This document shows, one piece after another, positions 52,204-62,100 of a DNA stretch of 64,000 bases (position 1 is the first letter of the stretch; each line of letters starts with the position of its first letter). Origin of the DNA: JBJXGV01 sp046160485 (GTDB taxonomy: Bacteria; Orphanbacterota; Orphanbacteria; JBJXGV01); NCBI GenBank assembly GCA_046160485.1, contig JBJXGV010000072.1, forward strand, positions 62,001-126,000, given 5' to 3'. A program made the translations under genes and the position numbers. The notes under the pieces are model-generated. The model saw only the letters and a program-made list of their open reading frames with translations, was not told the origin of the DNA and ran no database searches.

Positions 52204-52962
52204 ATGACGAAAGCTCTGGAGGGACGCGCCGCACTCATCACGGGCGGCGGAACGGGGATCGGCCGCGCGACGGCGCTGCGGCTTGCGTCGATGGGGGCGA
52301 TCGTCGTCGTGAACGGCCGGCGCGAGGCGCCGCTTCGCGAAACCGTCGCGGCCATCGTCGCCGCGGGCGGGCGCGCGTTCGCCGCGATCGGCGACGTCGC
52401 GCGCGACGCCGACGCCGCGCGCATCGTCGCCGAGACCGTCGCGCACGCGGGCCGCCTCGACATCCTCGTCAACAATGCGGCGCTCGTGAAACGCAAGCCG
52501 TTCCTCGAGACGACACCCGACGACTTCCGCGCGATCCTCGAGACCAATCTCGTCGGCGTCGTGAGCGTCACGCGCGCAGCGATCCCACTCATGGCGCGCG
52601 GCGGCGCGATCGTCAACGTGTCGACGGGCGCGGCGATTCGCGCGGTGCCGGGCTTCGCCGCGTACGGCGCGTCGAAAGCCGCGCTTCTCTACCTCACGCG
52701 CATCCTCGCGCTCGAGTGCGCGCCGCTTGCGATCCGCGTCAACGCCGTCTCGCCCGGCGCGATCGAAACGCCGATCCACGAGACGTTTCTTCCGCCCGAA
52801 GAAGTCGCGACTCTGGCCGAGAATGTCGCGACGTGGACGCCGATGAAACGCATGGGAAAGGCCGAGGAGATCGCGAGCGCGATCGCGTACCTCGTTTCGC
52901 CGGAAGCCGCGTACATCACCGGCGTGAATCTCTCGGTCGATGGAGGAAGCACGGCCGCGTAG
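52204..52962 (+). CDS. Short-chain dehydrogenase/reductase
   Basis: A 252-residue classical SDR. It has the NAD(P) motif TGGGTGIG, NNAA, catalytic Ser in NVSTGAAI, and YGASK with the Tyr and Lys. The C-terminal block GVNLSVDGGSTA matches the FabG/glucose-dehydrogenase style. The residue following the second beta strand (NGRREA) suggests NADPH. Substrate unknown. AAGGAG lies 8 nt before the ATG. It is divergent from the SIMPL gene. Confidence 0.9.
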   Translation: MTKALEGRAALITGGGTGIGRATALRLASMGAIVVVNGRREAPLRETVAAIVAAGGRAFAAIGDVARDADAARIVAETVAHAGRLDILVNNAALVKRKPFLETTPDDFRAILETNLVGVVSVTRAAIPLMARGGAIVNVSTGAAIRAVPGFAAYGASKAALLYLTRILALECAPLAIRVNAVSPGAIETPIHETFLPPEEVATLAENVATWTPMKRMGKAEEIASAIAYLVSPEAAYITGVNLSVDGGSTAA

Positions 52963-52980
52963 ACGGCCGCGCGCGATGCG

Positions 52981-54663
52981 CTAGGCGCGCACGGTCTGGG
53001 GCGGCCCTTCGACGTACGGAGCGTGCCCGGCGGCGCCTTCGGGAAGAAGTGCGCGCGCCACGCTCGCGACATTCGCAAGACTCGCGACGGTTGCGCGCGC
53101 CTCGCGCGGCGGAACACCGTGGAACGGCGAACGCAGCGCAACGGATTCCGGATCGCCGTGCGTGGCCGTGACGTACTCGTGGAAATGTTTGTGCGCGATG
53201 AGGTACGTCATCAGCGCGACCAGTTTGTGCGGCGGAAGCCCCGTGCGCGCCGCTTCGCGAATCGTGCTCACGAAGAAGCGCCGCCGCTGCCGGCCGCCGC
53301 GCAGCAAGTAATACGAAAGCGTCCGCGCGAGAATCTTGATCGACTTCCAATCAGGCCCGCGGCCCTTCTCCTGCCCCTCGGGGACTTCCTTCGTGTACTG
53401 GTTCAGCCCCGCGACGAGCCGCGCCGCGTAGTTCTCGTACTTGTAGAGCGAGCGCACGAGCCAGTTGTATCCCGCGAGCAGCTCGTCCTGCGTCATACCG
53501 TGCGGGACGTAATTGAGGTCGGCGGCGCCGTGCCCCATCGTGTTTTGGAAGTCGACGTCGAGAAGGCGCCCCTCGCGCGCGAGCCGCGCGTGCAGCGGGG
53601 TCTTCTCGAGCGCCGTCAGAATCCCCGCGGTCGTAAACGGAATCCCCGCCTCGCGCAGGAAGTCGAACTGCTCCTCGAAGATCGCCGTGTCGTCCGAGTC
53701 GAACCCGACGATCATCCCGGCCGTGAGCACGAGGTTGTGCCGCTGGATGCGGTGAATGCGCTCGAGCATTTCGCCGCGGACGTTCTGCCCCTTCTTCGTT
53801 TCGAGCAGGCTCGTCGCGCGCGGCGACTCGATGCCGATGAAGATGCTCTCGAAATTCGCCTCGCGCATGAGCCGCATGAGGTCGGGCTTCTCCGCGAGAT
53901 TGAGCGTGAGTTCGCCGCCGAACCGCACCGGAAATCCGCGCTCCTTGTTCCACTTCGCCATCTCGATCAGCAGTTCCTTCGCATAGCGCGGATTGCCGAT
54001 GAAGTTCGCGTCGGAGAACGCGATCGACTGACCGCCGAGCGCGTGGATCGCCTCGATCTCGTTCATCACCTGCGCGACCGGCTTGACGCGCGGCACGCGT
54101 CCGTCGGTGATGATGATGTCGCAGAACTCGCACTCGAACGGGCAACCGCGGCTCGTCTGCACGTACGTGTGGAGATAGCGGTCGAAGCGGAGAAGATCGA
54201 ATCGCGGCACGGGCGAGTCGGCGATCGCGACGTTCTTCTCTTGCACGTAACGCTCGCGCGCACCGCCGCGCTTCAGGTCGTCGAAGAATTGCGGCCAGAT
54301 GTATTCGGCCTCGCCGACGAACATTCTGTCGAAGTGTCCTTCGGCGCGTTCGGGAACGAGGCTCACGTACGGCCCGCCGATCGCGACCGGAATGCCGCGG
54401 CGGCGAAAAACCTTCGCGATCTCGATGGCGCGCGAGAACTGCACGTTGAATGCCGTGATCCCGACGAGGTCGGCCTCGGCATCGAAGTCGATCGGCTCGA
54501 CGTTTTCGTCGACGAGCGTCACGTCGTGTTCGCGCGGCGTCAGCGCGGCGACCGTGAGCAGCCCGAGCGGAGCCTGGCCCATGCTGGCCCCGACGAGATC
54601 CGAGATTCCGGTGAAGCTCCAGAGCGACGCGGGAAACTGTGGATTGATGAGCAGAACTTTCAC
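52981..54663 (-). CDS. B12-binding domain radical SAM protein (DUF4070 type)
   Basis: A 560-residue class B-like radical SAM protein. The N terminus is a cobalamin-binding Rossmann domain (VKVLLINPQFPASLWSF, DLVGITAFNVQFSRAIEIAK). The radical SAM core has TSRGCPFECEFCDIII, and the C-terminal ~150 residues match DUF4070 (ILARTLSYYLLRGGRQRRRF). Relatives add methyl groups or form C-C bonds in lipid and cofactor pathways. The start is GTG with AAGGAG 8 nt upstream; an earlier ATG has none. Confidence 0.9.
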   Translation of the reverse strand: MKVLLINPQFPASLWSFTGISDLVGASMGQAPLGLLTVAALTPREHDVTLVDENVEPIDFDAEADLVGITAFNVQFSRAIEIAKVFRRRGIPVAIGGPYVSLVPERAEGHFDRMFVGEAEYIWPQFFDDLKRGGARERYVQEKNVAIADSPVPRFDLLRFDRYLHTYVQTSRGCPFECEFCDIIITDGRVPRVKPVAQVMNEIEAIHALGGQSIAFSDANFIGNPRYAKELLIEMAKWNKERGFPVRFGGELTLNLAEKPDLMRLMREANFESIFIGIESPRATSLLETKKGQNVRGEMLERIHRIQRHNLVLTAGMIVGFDSDDTAIFEEQFDFLREAGIPFTTAGILTALEKTPLHARLAREGRLLDVDFQNTMGHGAADLNYVPHGMTQDELLAGYNWLVRSLYKYENYAARLVAGLNQYTKEVPEGQEKGRGPDWKSIKILARTLSYYLLRGGRQRRRFFVSTIREAARTGLPPHKLVALMTYLIAHKHFHEYVTATHGDPESVALRSPFHGVPPREARATVASLANVASVARALLPEGAAGHAPYVEGPPQTVRA

Positions 54664-54869
54664 GGGAGGGACTCCTTCGAACAAGTACGTGTGCGGGGGA
54701 ATCTAGTCGCTCGCCTGCGGCATGTCCAGAAAAGACTTACGCGGAGCCGCGCCGCGCGCGAGCTCGCACTGCGTGCTGTCATCGCGGTGCGGGGCGTGGT
54801 ATTCTGTTCTCCCGTTTCCGAACGAACTCAGACGCTCTGTTTCGCCACGCCCACTAAGGAGCCTGCCCG

Positions 54870-56750
54870 ATGACACCACAGCGACTGCGTATTTTCTCCG
54901 TTCGAGCACTCTGCACGATGGCGCTCGCGATGTTCGCGGCGGCAATCGCCGCGCCGACGGCCGGATTCGCCGACGACGACGCCGTCATCGAGCGCGCGGA
55001 CGCGCGCTTCCTCCGCCAACTCGACGAAGCCATCGCGAGCGGCGAGATCACGCGCGAGTTCGCGCTTCAGCAAAAGTTCTACTACGTCTTCGAGCCGGAG
55101 GAAATCAACCACCGCTTCCGCGTCGAGAACGCAACACCGATGAAGTGCGCGACCAACATGGTGCGTGAGTTCATGGAGATGCGCGACCGCGTCGAGCTGA
55201 CGAGCGAAGTCGTCGAAGAACTTCAGGCCTACCTCGACCGATCCGATCCGCGAATCGCCGCCGGCAAGACGGACGACCCGCAAAACCGCGTCCTCGCGAC
55301 CTACGACAGCCCCGGTGGAAACTTCCGCCTGACGTACTTCACCACCGGTACGAACGCGGTCCCCGTCGCTGACGTCGATCCCGCCAACGGCATTCCCGAT
55401 TTCGTCGAATGGTGCGCGACCTACTGCGATTCCTCCTGGCAGCGCGAGATCGTCGAGCTCGAGTTCCAAGCGCCGCTTCTTGATGGTTCAGGGAAATATC
55501 AAATCGGTTTCGAACAAATGGGCGCGTACGGCTACGCGACGACGAACGGAATGGGCGGCACGCGCATCGTACTGCATCGCAACTTCCTCGGCTTCCCGCA
55601 GAACTCGGACCCCGACGGCGATCAGAAGGGCGCCGCGAAGTCGACGGTTGCGCACGAGTTCAAGCACGCGTCGCAGTATCAAGGGAGCAACTGGAGCGAA
55701 GGGAACTGGGTCGAACTCGACGCGAGTTGGGTCGAGGACGCGGTGTACGACTCGACGAACGACTACTACAACTTCATCCAGAGCGCGAACGGCATCCGAG
55801 CCCCAGCGCAATCGCTCGACTCAGGCGGCGGCGGTCTCTACGAAGACTGCATCTGGCAGCGCTTCATGACCGACACATGGGGCGAGCGCATCATCTACGA
55901 GATCTGGGAGCGGCGGAAGACCAACCAGACCGAGAACATGAAGGTGACGTACGACGTGATCTTGCAGCAGTTCAACTCGAGCTTTCCGCTCGCGTACGAA
56001 GAATTCATGGAGTGGTGCTATCTCTCGGGCGTGCGCGCGTCGTCGGAACTGACGGGATTCCGTGAGCGCTGGAGTTACCCGAACTCGCAGATCGCGCAGA
56101 CGAACACGGTGCTTCCGCTCACGCGCACCGGAACGATCGTGCGCAACGCCGCGAACTTCGTCATTCTCGATAGCAACGGGCTGCTCACGGGGCTGCCGCA
56201 TGTTTCGTTCACGTCGGCGATCGGGTCTCCGCTGCAGTTGCGCGTCATCTATACGAACCTCGCGGGTCAGGAAGATCACGAGGAGATCGTGCTCGACGCG
56301 AACGGCGCCGCCGAGGCGGACCTGACGCACTGGCTCCAGGATCTCGACCAGGTCGCGATCCTCATCATCAATCCGAAGCGCGACGGCGGGGTCGACCCGT
56401 TTTCGATCACGGTGACGGCGCAAGATCTGACGGGGCTCGCGAGCGATGAGAGCGTGGGCGCCGCGCCGGCGCGGTTCGCGCTCGAGCAGAACTCGCCGAA
56501 CCCGGCGCGCGCGGGGACGACGTTCCGCTTTTCGCTCGCGCAGGACTCGCGCGTGCAACTCGGCGTCTACGATCTCGCGGGGCGCCTCGTGGCGACGCTC
56601 GCGGACCGCGCGTCGTTCCGCGCCGGCGCGCACCAGCTCGCTTGGGACGGCCGCAACGACGCGGGCGTTCGCGTCGCGTCGGGCGTCTACGCGTACAAGA
56701 TCGTGGCGGGCAACTTCTCCGAGACGAAAAAGCTCATGCTCGTGAGGTAG
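54870..56750 (+). CDS. Secreted MXAN_6640-family putative metalloprotease with FlgD-like sorting domain
   Basis: A 626-residue protein with a signal peptide (residues ~10-34). A metalloprotease-like domain carries AHEFKHASQYQ (HExxH, residues ~260-264) followed by WVELDASWVEDAVYD, giving a possible third ligand. A beta-rich middle comes next, and a FlgD-like C-terminal domain (ALEQNSPNPARAGTTFRFS, WDGRNDAGVRVASGVYAYKI) ends the protein. It is exported and probably surface bound. It is the third such cargo protein in the window. Confidence 0.85.
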   Translation: MTPQRLRIFSVRALCTMALAMFAAAIAAPTAGFADDDAVIERADARFLRQLDEAIASGEITREFALQQKFYYVFEPEEINHRFRVENATPMKCATNMVREFMEMRDRVELTSEVVEELQAYLDRSDPRIAAGKTDDPQNRVLATYDSPGGNFRLTYFTTGTNAVPVADVDPANGIPDFVEWCATYCDSSWQREIVELEFQAPLLDGSGKYQIGFEQMGAYGYATTNGMGGTRIVLHRNFLGFPQNSDPDGDQKGAAKSTVAHEFKHASQYQGSNWSEGNWVELDASWVEDAVYDSTNDYYNFIQSANGIRAPAQSLDSGGGGLYEDCIWQRFMTDTWGERIIYEIWERRKTNQTENMKVTYDVILQQFNSSFPLAYEEFMEWCYLSGVRASSELTGFRERWSYPNSQIAQTNTVLPLTRTGTIVRNAANFVILDSNGLLTGLPHVSFTSAIGSPLQLRVIYTNLAGQEDHEEIVLDANGAAEADLTHWLQDLDQVAILIINPKRDGGVDPFSITVTAQDLTGLASDESVGAAPARFALEQNSPNPARAGTTFRFSLAQDSRVQLGVYDLAGRLVATLADRASFRAGAHQLAWDGRNDAGVRVASGVYAYKIVAGNFSETKKLMLVR

Positions 56751-56770
56751 CGCCGAGGCACGACACGCGC

Positions 56771-57706
56771 GTGCTCGGGAAATACGGCTTCATCAAACGA
56801 CACTACCGGGGGCTCTTCAACCGCTACCAGAGGGGCCTCCCGGTGGTGAAGTACATCTTCGAAGACGCGCGCGCGCTCGGGTCCGTCGCGTGGCACTTCG
56901 TGCGCGGCGGCTTCCGCCTCAAGACAATTGTCGTCTTCCCCCACTTTCCGAGCCGGCGATCATCGATCTACCGCATCGCGGGCGCGCTCGGCTGCTACGT
57001 GACGAACCGTCGCAGTTTCGGCGCGGCGCGGGCGCTCGTCTATTGGGAGTACCTCACGTTTCGCGAGGAGGCGGCCGCGGCGCGCACACGCGCGGAGCAG
57101 CTCGGCTGCCGAATCATCAACGCGGAGAGCCTCGACATCAGCAAGCGATTCGTCGACGAACATTTCGCCGCGGTGTTCGGCTATTCGACGTTCGTCGATC
57201 CGATGACGCATACGGGACCGTGCGTCGAGAAGGGCGACGTCAACGCGCTGCACGACGGCCGCGTGATCGACGCGCCCGTGGCCGCGCCCGATCCGTCGAA
57301 GGTCTATCAGATCGTGATCGACAACCAGCACGACGCACGGCTCGTGATGGACCTGCGCGTGCCGGTTTTCCTCGGCGAGATTCCGTTCGTGTTCGTGAAG
57401 TACCGCCCGCTCGGCGAGCGCTTCAAGAACACGACGGTGCGCACGACGCTCGCGGAGACGGCGGAGGTGTTTTCGAGCGACGAGCGCGCGAAGCTCGCGG
57501 AGTTTTGCGCGCTCGTGAAGCTCGAGTTCGGAGAACTCGACGTGCTGCGCGACCGCCGCTCCGGACGCATCTACGTCGTCGACGTCAACAACACGCCGCA
57601 GAGTCCGCCGGCGAATTGCTCGAAAGCGGACCACGCCCGCGCCGTCCGTGCGCTCGCCGCGGCGTTCGAGCGCGCGTTCCTCCAGCGCGACTCCGTTTCG
57701 GTGTAG
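56771..57706 (+). CDS. ATP-grasp-like protein of unknown function
   Basis: A 311-residue protein with ATP-grasp-like features in its C-terminal half: VPVFLGEIPFVFVKYRP, GELDVLRDRRSGRIYVVDVN and NTPQSPP (the last resembles the metal-binding D-x-N end of ATP-grasp enzymes). The N-terminal part has YRIAGALGCYVTNRR and ALVYWEYLTFREE. Similar proteins sit in cell-surface polysaccharide loci. The GTG start at 56771 is used because no ATG fits. It is 20 bp after the protease gene, and the Gfo/Idh/MocA gene follows 33 bp later, so the pair may act on a sugar. Confidence 0.6.
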   Translation: MLGKYGFIKRHYRGLFNRYQRGLPVVKYIFEDARALGSVAWHFVRGGFRLKTIVVFPHFPSRRSSIYRIAGALGCYVTNRRSFGAARALVYWEYLTFREEAAAARTRAEQLGCRIINAESLDISKRFVDEHFAAVFGYSTFVDPMTHTGPCVEKGDVNALHDGRVIDAPVAAPDPSKVYQIVIDNQHDARLVMDLRVPVFLGEIPFVFVKYRPLGERFKNTTVRTTLAETAEVFSSDERAKLAEFCALVKLEFGELDVLRDRRSGRIYVVDVNNTPQSPPANCSKADHARAVRALAAAFERAFLQRDSVSV

Positions 57707-57739
57707 CCCCTCCGTGTCGGCAAGCCGTAGAATGCGCGC

Positions 57740-58774
57740 ATGGTGAAGATCGGAATCGTTGGCTGCGGGTATTGGGGGCTCAACCTCGTGCGCAACTTCG
57801 CGGACGCGCGCGGCGGGAGCGTCGCCGTGCTCTGCGACGCGGACGAGAAGTCGCTCGCGAAGGCGAAGCGATTCGCGCCCGACGCGGCGCTGACGCGCAG
57901 CTTCGACGACGCGCTCGGCTCCGATGTCGACGCGCTCGTGCTCGCGACGCCGGCCGCGGCGCACGCGACGATGGCGATCGCGGCGCTACGCGCGGGAAAA
58001 CACGTCTTCGTCGAGAAGCCGCTCGCGACGACGGCGCGCGACGCGGCACGTGTCGTCGACCTCGCCGAGGCGCGCGGCCTCACGCTCATGGTCGGCCACA
58101 CGTTCCTCTACAACGCCGCGGTGCTGCAGATTCGCGACCGAATCAAGAGCGGCGAGATCGGCGACGTCTACTACATCTACCAGCAGCGATTGAATCTCGG
58201 GAAGGTGCGCGACGACGTGAACGTGATGTGGAACCTCGCGCCGCACGACATCTCGATCGTTCTCTGCTGGCTCGACGAGATGCCGACAGCCGTCAGCGCG
58301 AAGGGGCTCACGTTCCTGCAGGACTCGATCGAGGATGTCGTCTTCGCGAGCCTCGATTTCGCGGGCGGTCGCTCTGCGCATATTCACAACTCGTGGCTCG
58401 ACCCATCGAAGGTGCGCCGCGCCACGATCGTCGGCTCGAAGAAGATGATCCTCTACGACGACATGAACCCCGACGCGATGATCCAGCTCTTCGACAAAGG
58501 GATCGATCGGAAACACCTCGATCGCAACCTCGGCGAGTTCGATTCGTTCGCGAAGTTCCAGCTCATTCATCGCGCGGGCGATCTCGTCGTGCCGCGCGTG
58601 AATTTCGTCGAGCCGCTGCGTGTGGAGGCCGAGCACTTCATCGAGTGCGTCGCAAAGGGCGCGCGCCCGACGACCGACGGCGAGCATGGCCTTGCGGTCG
58701 TGCGCATTCTCGAGGCGCTGCAGAAGTCGCTCAAGGGCGGCGGGAAGTCGGTCAAGATTCGCTGGAACGCGTAG
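57740..58774 (+). CDS. Gfo/Idh/MocA family oxidoreductase
   Basis: A 344-residue NAD(P)-dependent dehydrogenase. The Rossmann motif is IGIVGCGYWGLNLVRNFAD, followed by the conserved HVFVEKPLATT (Lys for catalysis). The C-terminal domain has SWLDPSKVRRATIVGSKKMI. It resembles sugar-nucleotide 3-dehydrogenases such as WbpB/WlbA, which make UDP-sugar acids. TAGAAT ends 6 nt before the ATG, so the mRNA may have almost no leader. Confidence 0.88.
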   Translation: MVKIGIVGCGYWGLNLVRNFADARGGSVAVLCDADEKSLAKAKRFAPDAALTRSFDDALGSDVDALVLATPAAAHATMAIAALRAGKHVFVEKPLATTARDAARVVDLAEARGLTLMVGHTFLYNAAVLQIRDRIKSGEIGDVYYIYQQRLNLGKVRDDVNVMWNLAPHDISIVLCWLDEMPTAVSAKGLTFLQDSIEDVVFASLDFAGGRSAHIHNSWLDPSKVRRATIVGSKKMILYDDMNPDAMIQLFDKGIDRKHLDRNLGEFDSFAKFQLIHRAGDLVVPRVNFVEPLRVEAEHFIECVAKGARPTTDGEHGLAVVRILEALQKSLKGGGKSVKIRWNA

Positions 58775-58792
58775 GCCGCAAGTCTCTCGCGC

Positions 58793-60325
58793 TCAACGAA
58801 CATCGTCTGCCGTAAGAGGCGGCGTCTTCCCCTCGAGTTCGCGATGCCACCACGCGCCCGTCGCGCGCCGCTCCGCGCGGCTCGTGAACGTGTAGCGGTA
58901 CGACGCGACGCGCAGCATTCTCGGCGGCGCGCCGCCGAACGGATCGTGCGCGAAGAGCGGCGCGACGGCGGCGGGATCCTCGAGCATCCGCGCGAGCAGC
59001 GTGCTGAAGTACTCCGCGTTCGGCTTGCCTCGAAGGAGCAGAAACCAAAGCTGGAAGTCGACGCGCGGCTGGTGGGGCGCGACGAACGGCGGCGCGCGGC
59101 GCACGTCGCCCGGTTTGTGGCGAAACTCGTACGCGCTCCACGTCTCGCCGTCGTTCGAACCCTCGATCACCGGCTCGCGCCGCACGAGCGTCATCGACGC
59201 GAAGAGGTGATACGCGTTGATCGATCGCCAATTCGACATTTCGCGGCGAAGCGGTTCGACAGCGGCGTTGAGCGCGGGCGCGCGAAAGAATCGCGCGAAC
59301 GGAACGATCGAGAGCGGGACGATGAGCGCCGCGAGCACGTATGGCGCGACGGAGACTAACGTCGGCGAGCGCGGCGCCTCGCCGACGACACCGCCCGCGA
59401 GCGCGCTCTCGCGCGCTGCGAGCCCGAGCGCGCGCACGACGCCGCGCGGAACGCGCGCCCCGACCCACGCAAGGTGCCCGTCGTCGAGCACCCACAAACA
59501 GAGCGCCATCGTGAGGTAGTTGAAGAAGCCGTAGTTCGCCGTCGCGATGATCGAGATCTGCATAGCGATGAGCAGCACGAACGCGGCGCCTCGCACACGC
59601 CGGTTCGGGACCCAAAAAAGAAGCGGCAGTCCGATCTCGACGACGAACGTGAAAAGCGAGCACGCCTTGTGCGCCCACAGCGGGAGTTGATGCACGTACC
59701 AGCCGATCCACGTCGGCAGCGGCGCCGTTTCGTAGTACGTCGCCATCGCGGTGAGATCGCGCCAAGTCGGATCGCCCGTGAGAAGTTTCGCGAGGCCCGA
59801 CTCGACGTGGAAGCGGAACACGAACCACAGCATGAGAAACACGGCGGCGCCGTGAGGCGCATGAGGGCGACCCGGACGCAGGCCCGGCGGCGCGACGAGA
59901 AACGCGAAGAACGCCGACTCGAGAAGCAGGTTGTCCCACTGAAATGAAAGAAAGTCCTGGCCTACGGAAGCGAACGAGAGATAGAGCGCCCACAGCAACG
60001 CGAGTGTTATGCGCGGCGCGACGTTTGCGATGAGCAAGAGACTCGCGAACGCGCCGAGCGCCGCGGCGGCGACGAGCACGCCGTCGCTCGCGCCCGTCCA
60101 CCAGAAGATCGTCGGGATGTCGATGAATGTGGCGCGCCCCGTGACGCGCGACAGAAACTCCCCCGCCGGCAGCAAGCCGCGCGCGCCGAACAGGAGGGTG
60201 ATCTGCGAGAGGAGCGAGAGAAACGCGACGAGGAACGTGACGCCGAGAAGCCGCGAGAAAAGGTCGCGGACGCATGCGCGCCCGGCGCGCGGCGGCGCTC
60301 CGATCAACGCGTGTGCTTGTGGCAC
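58793..60325 (-). CDS. Lipase maturation factor family protein
   Basis: A 510-residue membrane protein with about eight helices in its first two thirds. Family signatures are LSFQWDNLLLESAFFAFLVAP, FRFHVESGLAKL, GDPTWRDLTAMATYYETAPLP and the C-terminal soluble INAYHLFASMTLVRREPVIEG, NAEYFSTLLARMLED. In animals LMF1 matures lipases; bacterial roles are unknown. The start lies inside the end of the DCC gene (22-bp overlap), so the two are coupled. Confidence 0.9.
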   Translation of the reverse strand: MPQAHALIGAPPRAGRACVRDLFSRLLGVTFLVAFLSLLSQITLLFGARGLLPAGEFLSRVTGRATFIDIPTIFWWTGASDGVLVAAAALGAFASLLLIANVAPRITLALLWALYLSFASVGQDFLSFQWDNLLLESAFFAFLVAPPGLRPGRPHAPHGAAVFLMLWFVFRFHVESGLAKLLTGDPTWRDLTAMATYYETAPLPTWIGWYVHQLPLWAHKACSLFTFVVEIGLPLLFWVPNRRVRGAAFVLLIAMQISIIATANYGFFNYLTMALCLWVLDDGHLAWVGARVPRGVVRALGLAARESALAGGVVGEAPRSPTLVSVAPYVLAALIVPLSIVPFARFFRAPALNAAVEPLRREMSNWRSINAYHLFASMTLVRREPVIEGSNDGETWSAYEFRHKPGDVRRAPPFVAPHQPRVDFQLWFLLLRGKPNAEYFSTLLARMLEDPAAVAPLFAHDPFGGAPPRMLRVASYRYTFTSRAERRATGAWWHRELEGKTPPLTADDVR

Positions 60326-60687
60326 GACTCGTCAGTGCAAACGCGGCCGCGCAGGCGAAACCGATTGCGCGCGACGAGCGCGTATCCCCAATCGGCGAGC
60401 GCGCGCAACATCGGAACGCGGTAGAGGATCGCGACCGGCGCGAGCACGGCGCGCAACGCGAGCGTGCGCGCAACCGCCTCGGCGCCGCGGCTCACACGGC
60501 CGCCGGGTTCGACGAGGTGGATGGCCGCCTCGCACTCGGGCCGCGTGAGCGTCTCGTACTTCGAGAGCACACCGGGATCGCGAAAGGATTCCAGCGTCAC
60601 GCGACCTTGCACGAGCCGTTCAAGCCGCGCCGCTTGCTCGACGCAGAAGCGGCAATCGCCATCGTAGATCACGACCGGTTTCGGCAT
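60304..60687 (-). CDS. DCC1-like thiol-disulfide oxidoreductase family protein
   Basis: A 127-residue DUF393/DCC protein. It starts VVIYDGDCRFCVEQAARLERLV, the D-x-x-C-x-x-C signature, and contains ALRAVLAPVAILYRVPMLRAL. Such proteins are often encoded next to lipase-maturation-factor-like genes, as here, and probably act on disulfides or as membrane redox partners. The C terminus carries two more Cys (VCTDESC). Confidence 0.9.
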   Translation of the reverse strand: MPKPVVIYDGDCRFCVEQAARLERLVQGRVTLESFRDPGVLSKYETLTRPECEAAIHLVEPGGRVSRGAEAVARTLALRAVLAPVAILYRVPMLRALADWGYALVARNRFRLRGRVCTDESCHKHTR

Positions 60688-60791
60688 CGCCCGCTCCGGG
60701 GTCGGTTCGACTGCGTGCCATCACTCGCGATCGCGCGCGTCCGCGAAGGCAGCGCGTGCCTCGAGGCGAGTACGATGCGCGTGCGCGACCG

Positions 60792-62060
60792 CTACGGCTT
60801 CGCGCGATACCCCGCGCCGTCGCGCTCCCAAATCTGCACGAGTTCGACGAGCACTGCGACCGCGCATTCCATGTCTTCGAGCGCGACCCACTCGAGCGGT
60901 CCGTGAATGCCGTGCATCCCCGCGAATATGTTCGGCGCCGGCAAGCCGCGCTCGGTGAGACGCGATCCGTCCGTTCCGCCGCGAATCGGCGGCGTCGACG
61001 TCGCGAGCCCGACGCGTTCGCACGCCGCGCGCGCGAACTCGACCGGGCGCATATCCTTCTCGAGCCAGTAGCGCATGTTGCGGTACTGCGGCGTGATCTC
61101 GCAGCGCACGCGTGCGCGCGGCTCGCTCGCCGCAAGCCCGTCGCAGAGCGCCCGCACGCGCGCACCCTTGTCCGCGAGCCCGTCGAGTTCGAAATCTCGC
61201 AGAATGAATCGCACCTCGGCATGCGCCGGGTTCCCCGCGATCTCGTACGGGTGAATGAATCCCTGCCTGCCTTCGGTCGTCTCGGGCGAGATCCCCTCGC
61301 GCGGCATTGCGGCGAGGAGCCGGTTCGCGAGCACGATCGCATTCACCATGCGGTCCTTCGCGGAACCCGGATGAATCGAAACCCCGTCGATCGTCACGAC
61401 GGCTTTGTCCGCGGAGAAACTCTCGTACTGAATCTCGCCGGGCGATTCGGCATCGAGCGTGTACGCCGCGTCGGCGCCCAACTCCGCGAGGTCGAGATTC
61501 TCGACGCCGCGCCCGATTTCTTCATCGGGATTAAGGCAGATGCGAATCGTGCCGTGCGGAATCGTGCGATCGGCGAGAAGCCGCGCCGCGAGCGTCATCA
61601 CGATCGCGACTCCAGCCTTGTCGTCGGCGCCGAGAAGCGTCGTGCCGCTCGCGGTGATGATCGTCTCGCCGATTTTCGACGCGAGGTGCGGCGTGCTCGC
61701 GGGATCGATCACTTGCGACGGATCGTCGGGGAGCACGATCGCGCCGCCGCCGTAGTTGCGGTGCACGATCGGCTTGACGCCCTTGCCGGAGAAATCGCGC
61801 GCCGTGTCGACGTGCGCGAAGAACGCGATCACCGGGACATTCTGCTTCGTCGATGTCGCGGGAATCGTCGCGAGGAGATAGCCATCGGGCGTGAGGTGCA
61901 CACCCTCGGCGCCGAGCGTGCGCAACTCGCTCTCGAGCACGCGCAGCAAATCCCACTGCCCCGGCGTACTCGGAGACGTCGCGCTGTCCTCGTCGCTCTG
62001 CGTATCGATCTGAACGTATTCGAGGAAGCGGTCGAGAAGTGTTCGCGCGCTTATCGCCAT
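60792..62060 (-). CDS. pepT: Peptidase T (aminotripeptidase)
   Basis: A 422-residue M20 metallopeptidase that frees the N-terminal residue of tripeptides. Metal and catalytic residues are visible: AFFAHVDTARD (His, Asp), TTLLGADDKAG (Asp), NPDEEIGRG (Glu, Glu), LDAESPGEI (Asp) and IFAGMHGIHGPLEW (His). The length is right for the family. It stands alone on the minus strand with 40 bp to the chaperone gene. Confidence 0.94.
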   Translation of the reverse strand: MAISARTLLDRFLEYVQIDTQSDEDSATSPSTPGQWDLLRVLESELRTLGAEGVHLTPDGYLLATIPATSTKQNVPVIAFFAHVDTARDFSGKGVKPIVHRNYGGGAIVLPDDPSQVIDPASTPHLASKIGETIITASGTTLLGADDKAGVAIVMTLAARLLADRTIPHGTIRICLNPDEEIGRGVENLDLAELGADAAYTLDAESPGEIQYESFSADKAVVTIDGVSIHPGSAKDRMVNAIVLANRLLAAMPREGISPETTEGRQGFIHPYEIAGNPAHAEVRFILRDFELDGLADKGARVRALCDGLAASEPRARVRCEITPQYRNMRYWLEKDMRPVEFARAACERVGLATSTPPIRGGTDGSRLTERGLPAPNIFAGMHGIHGPLEWVALEDMECAVAVLVELVQIWERDGAGYRAKP

Positions 62061-62100
62061 GGCGGGGAGTCTAGCACGTCACGAGCGCGCGTCGACGGTC

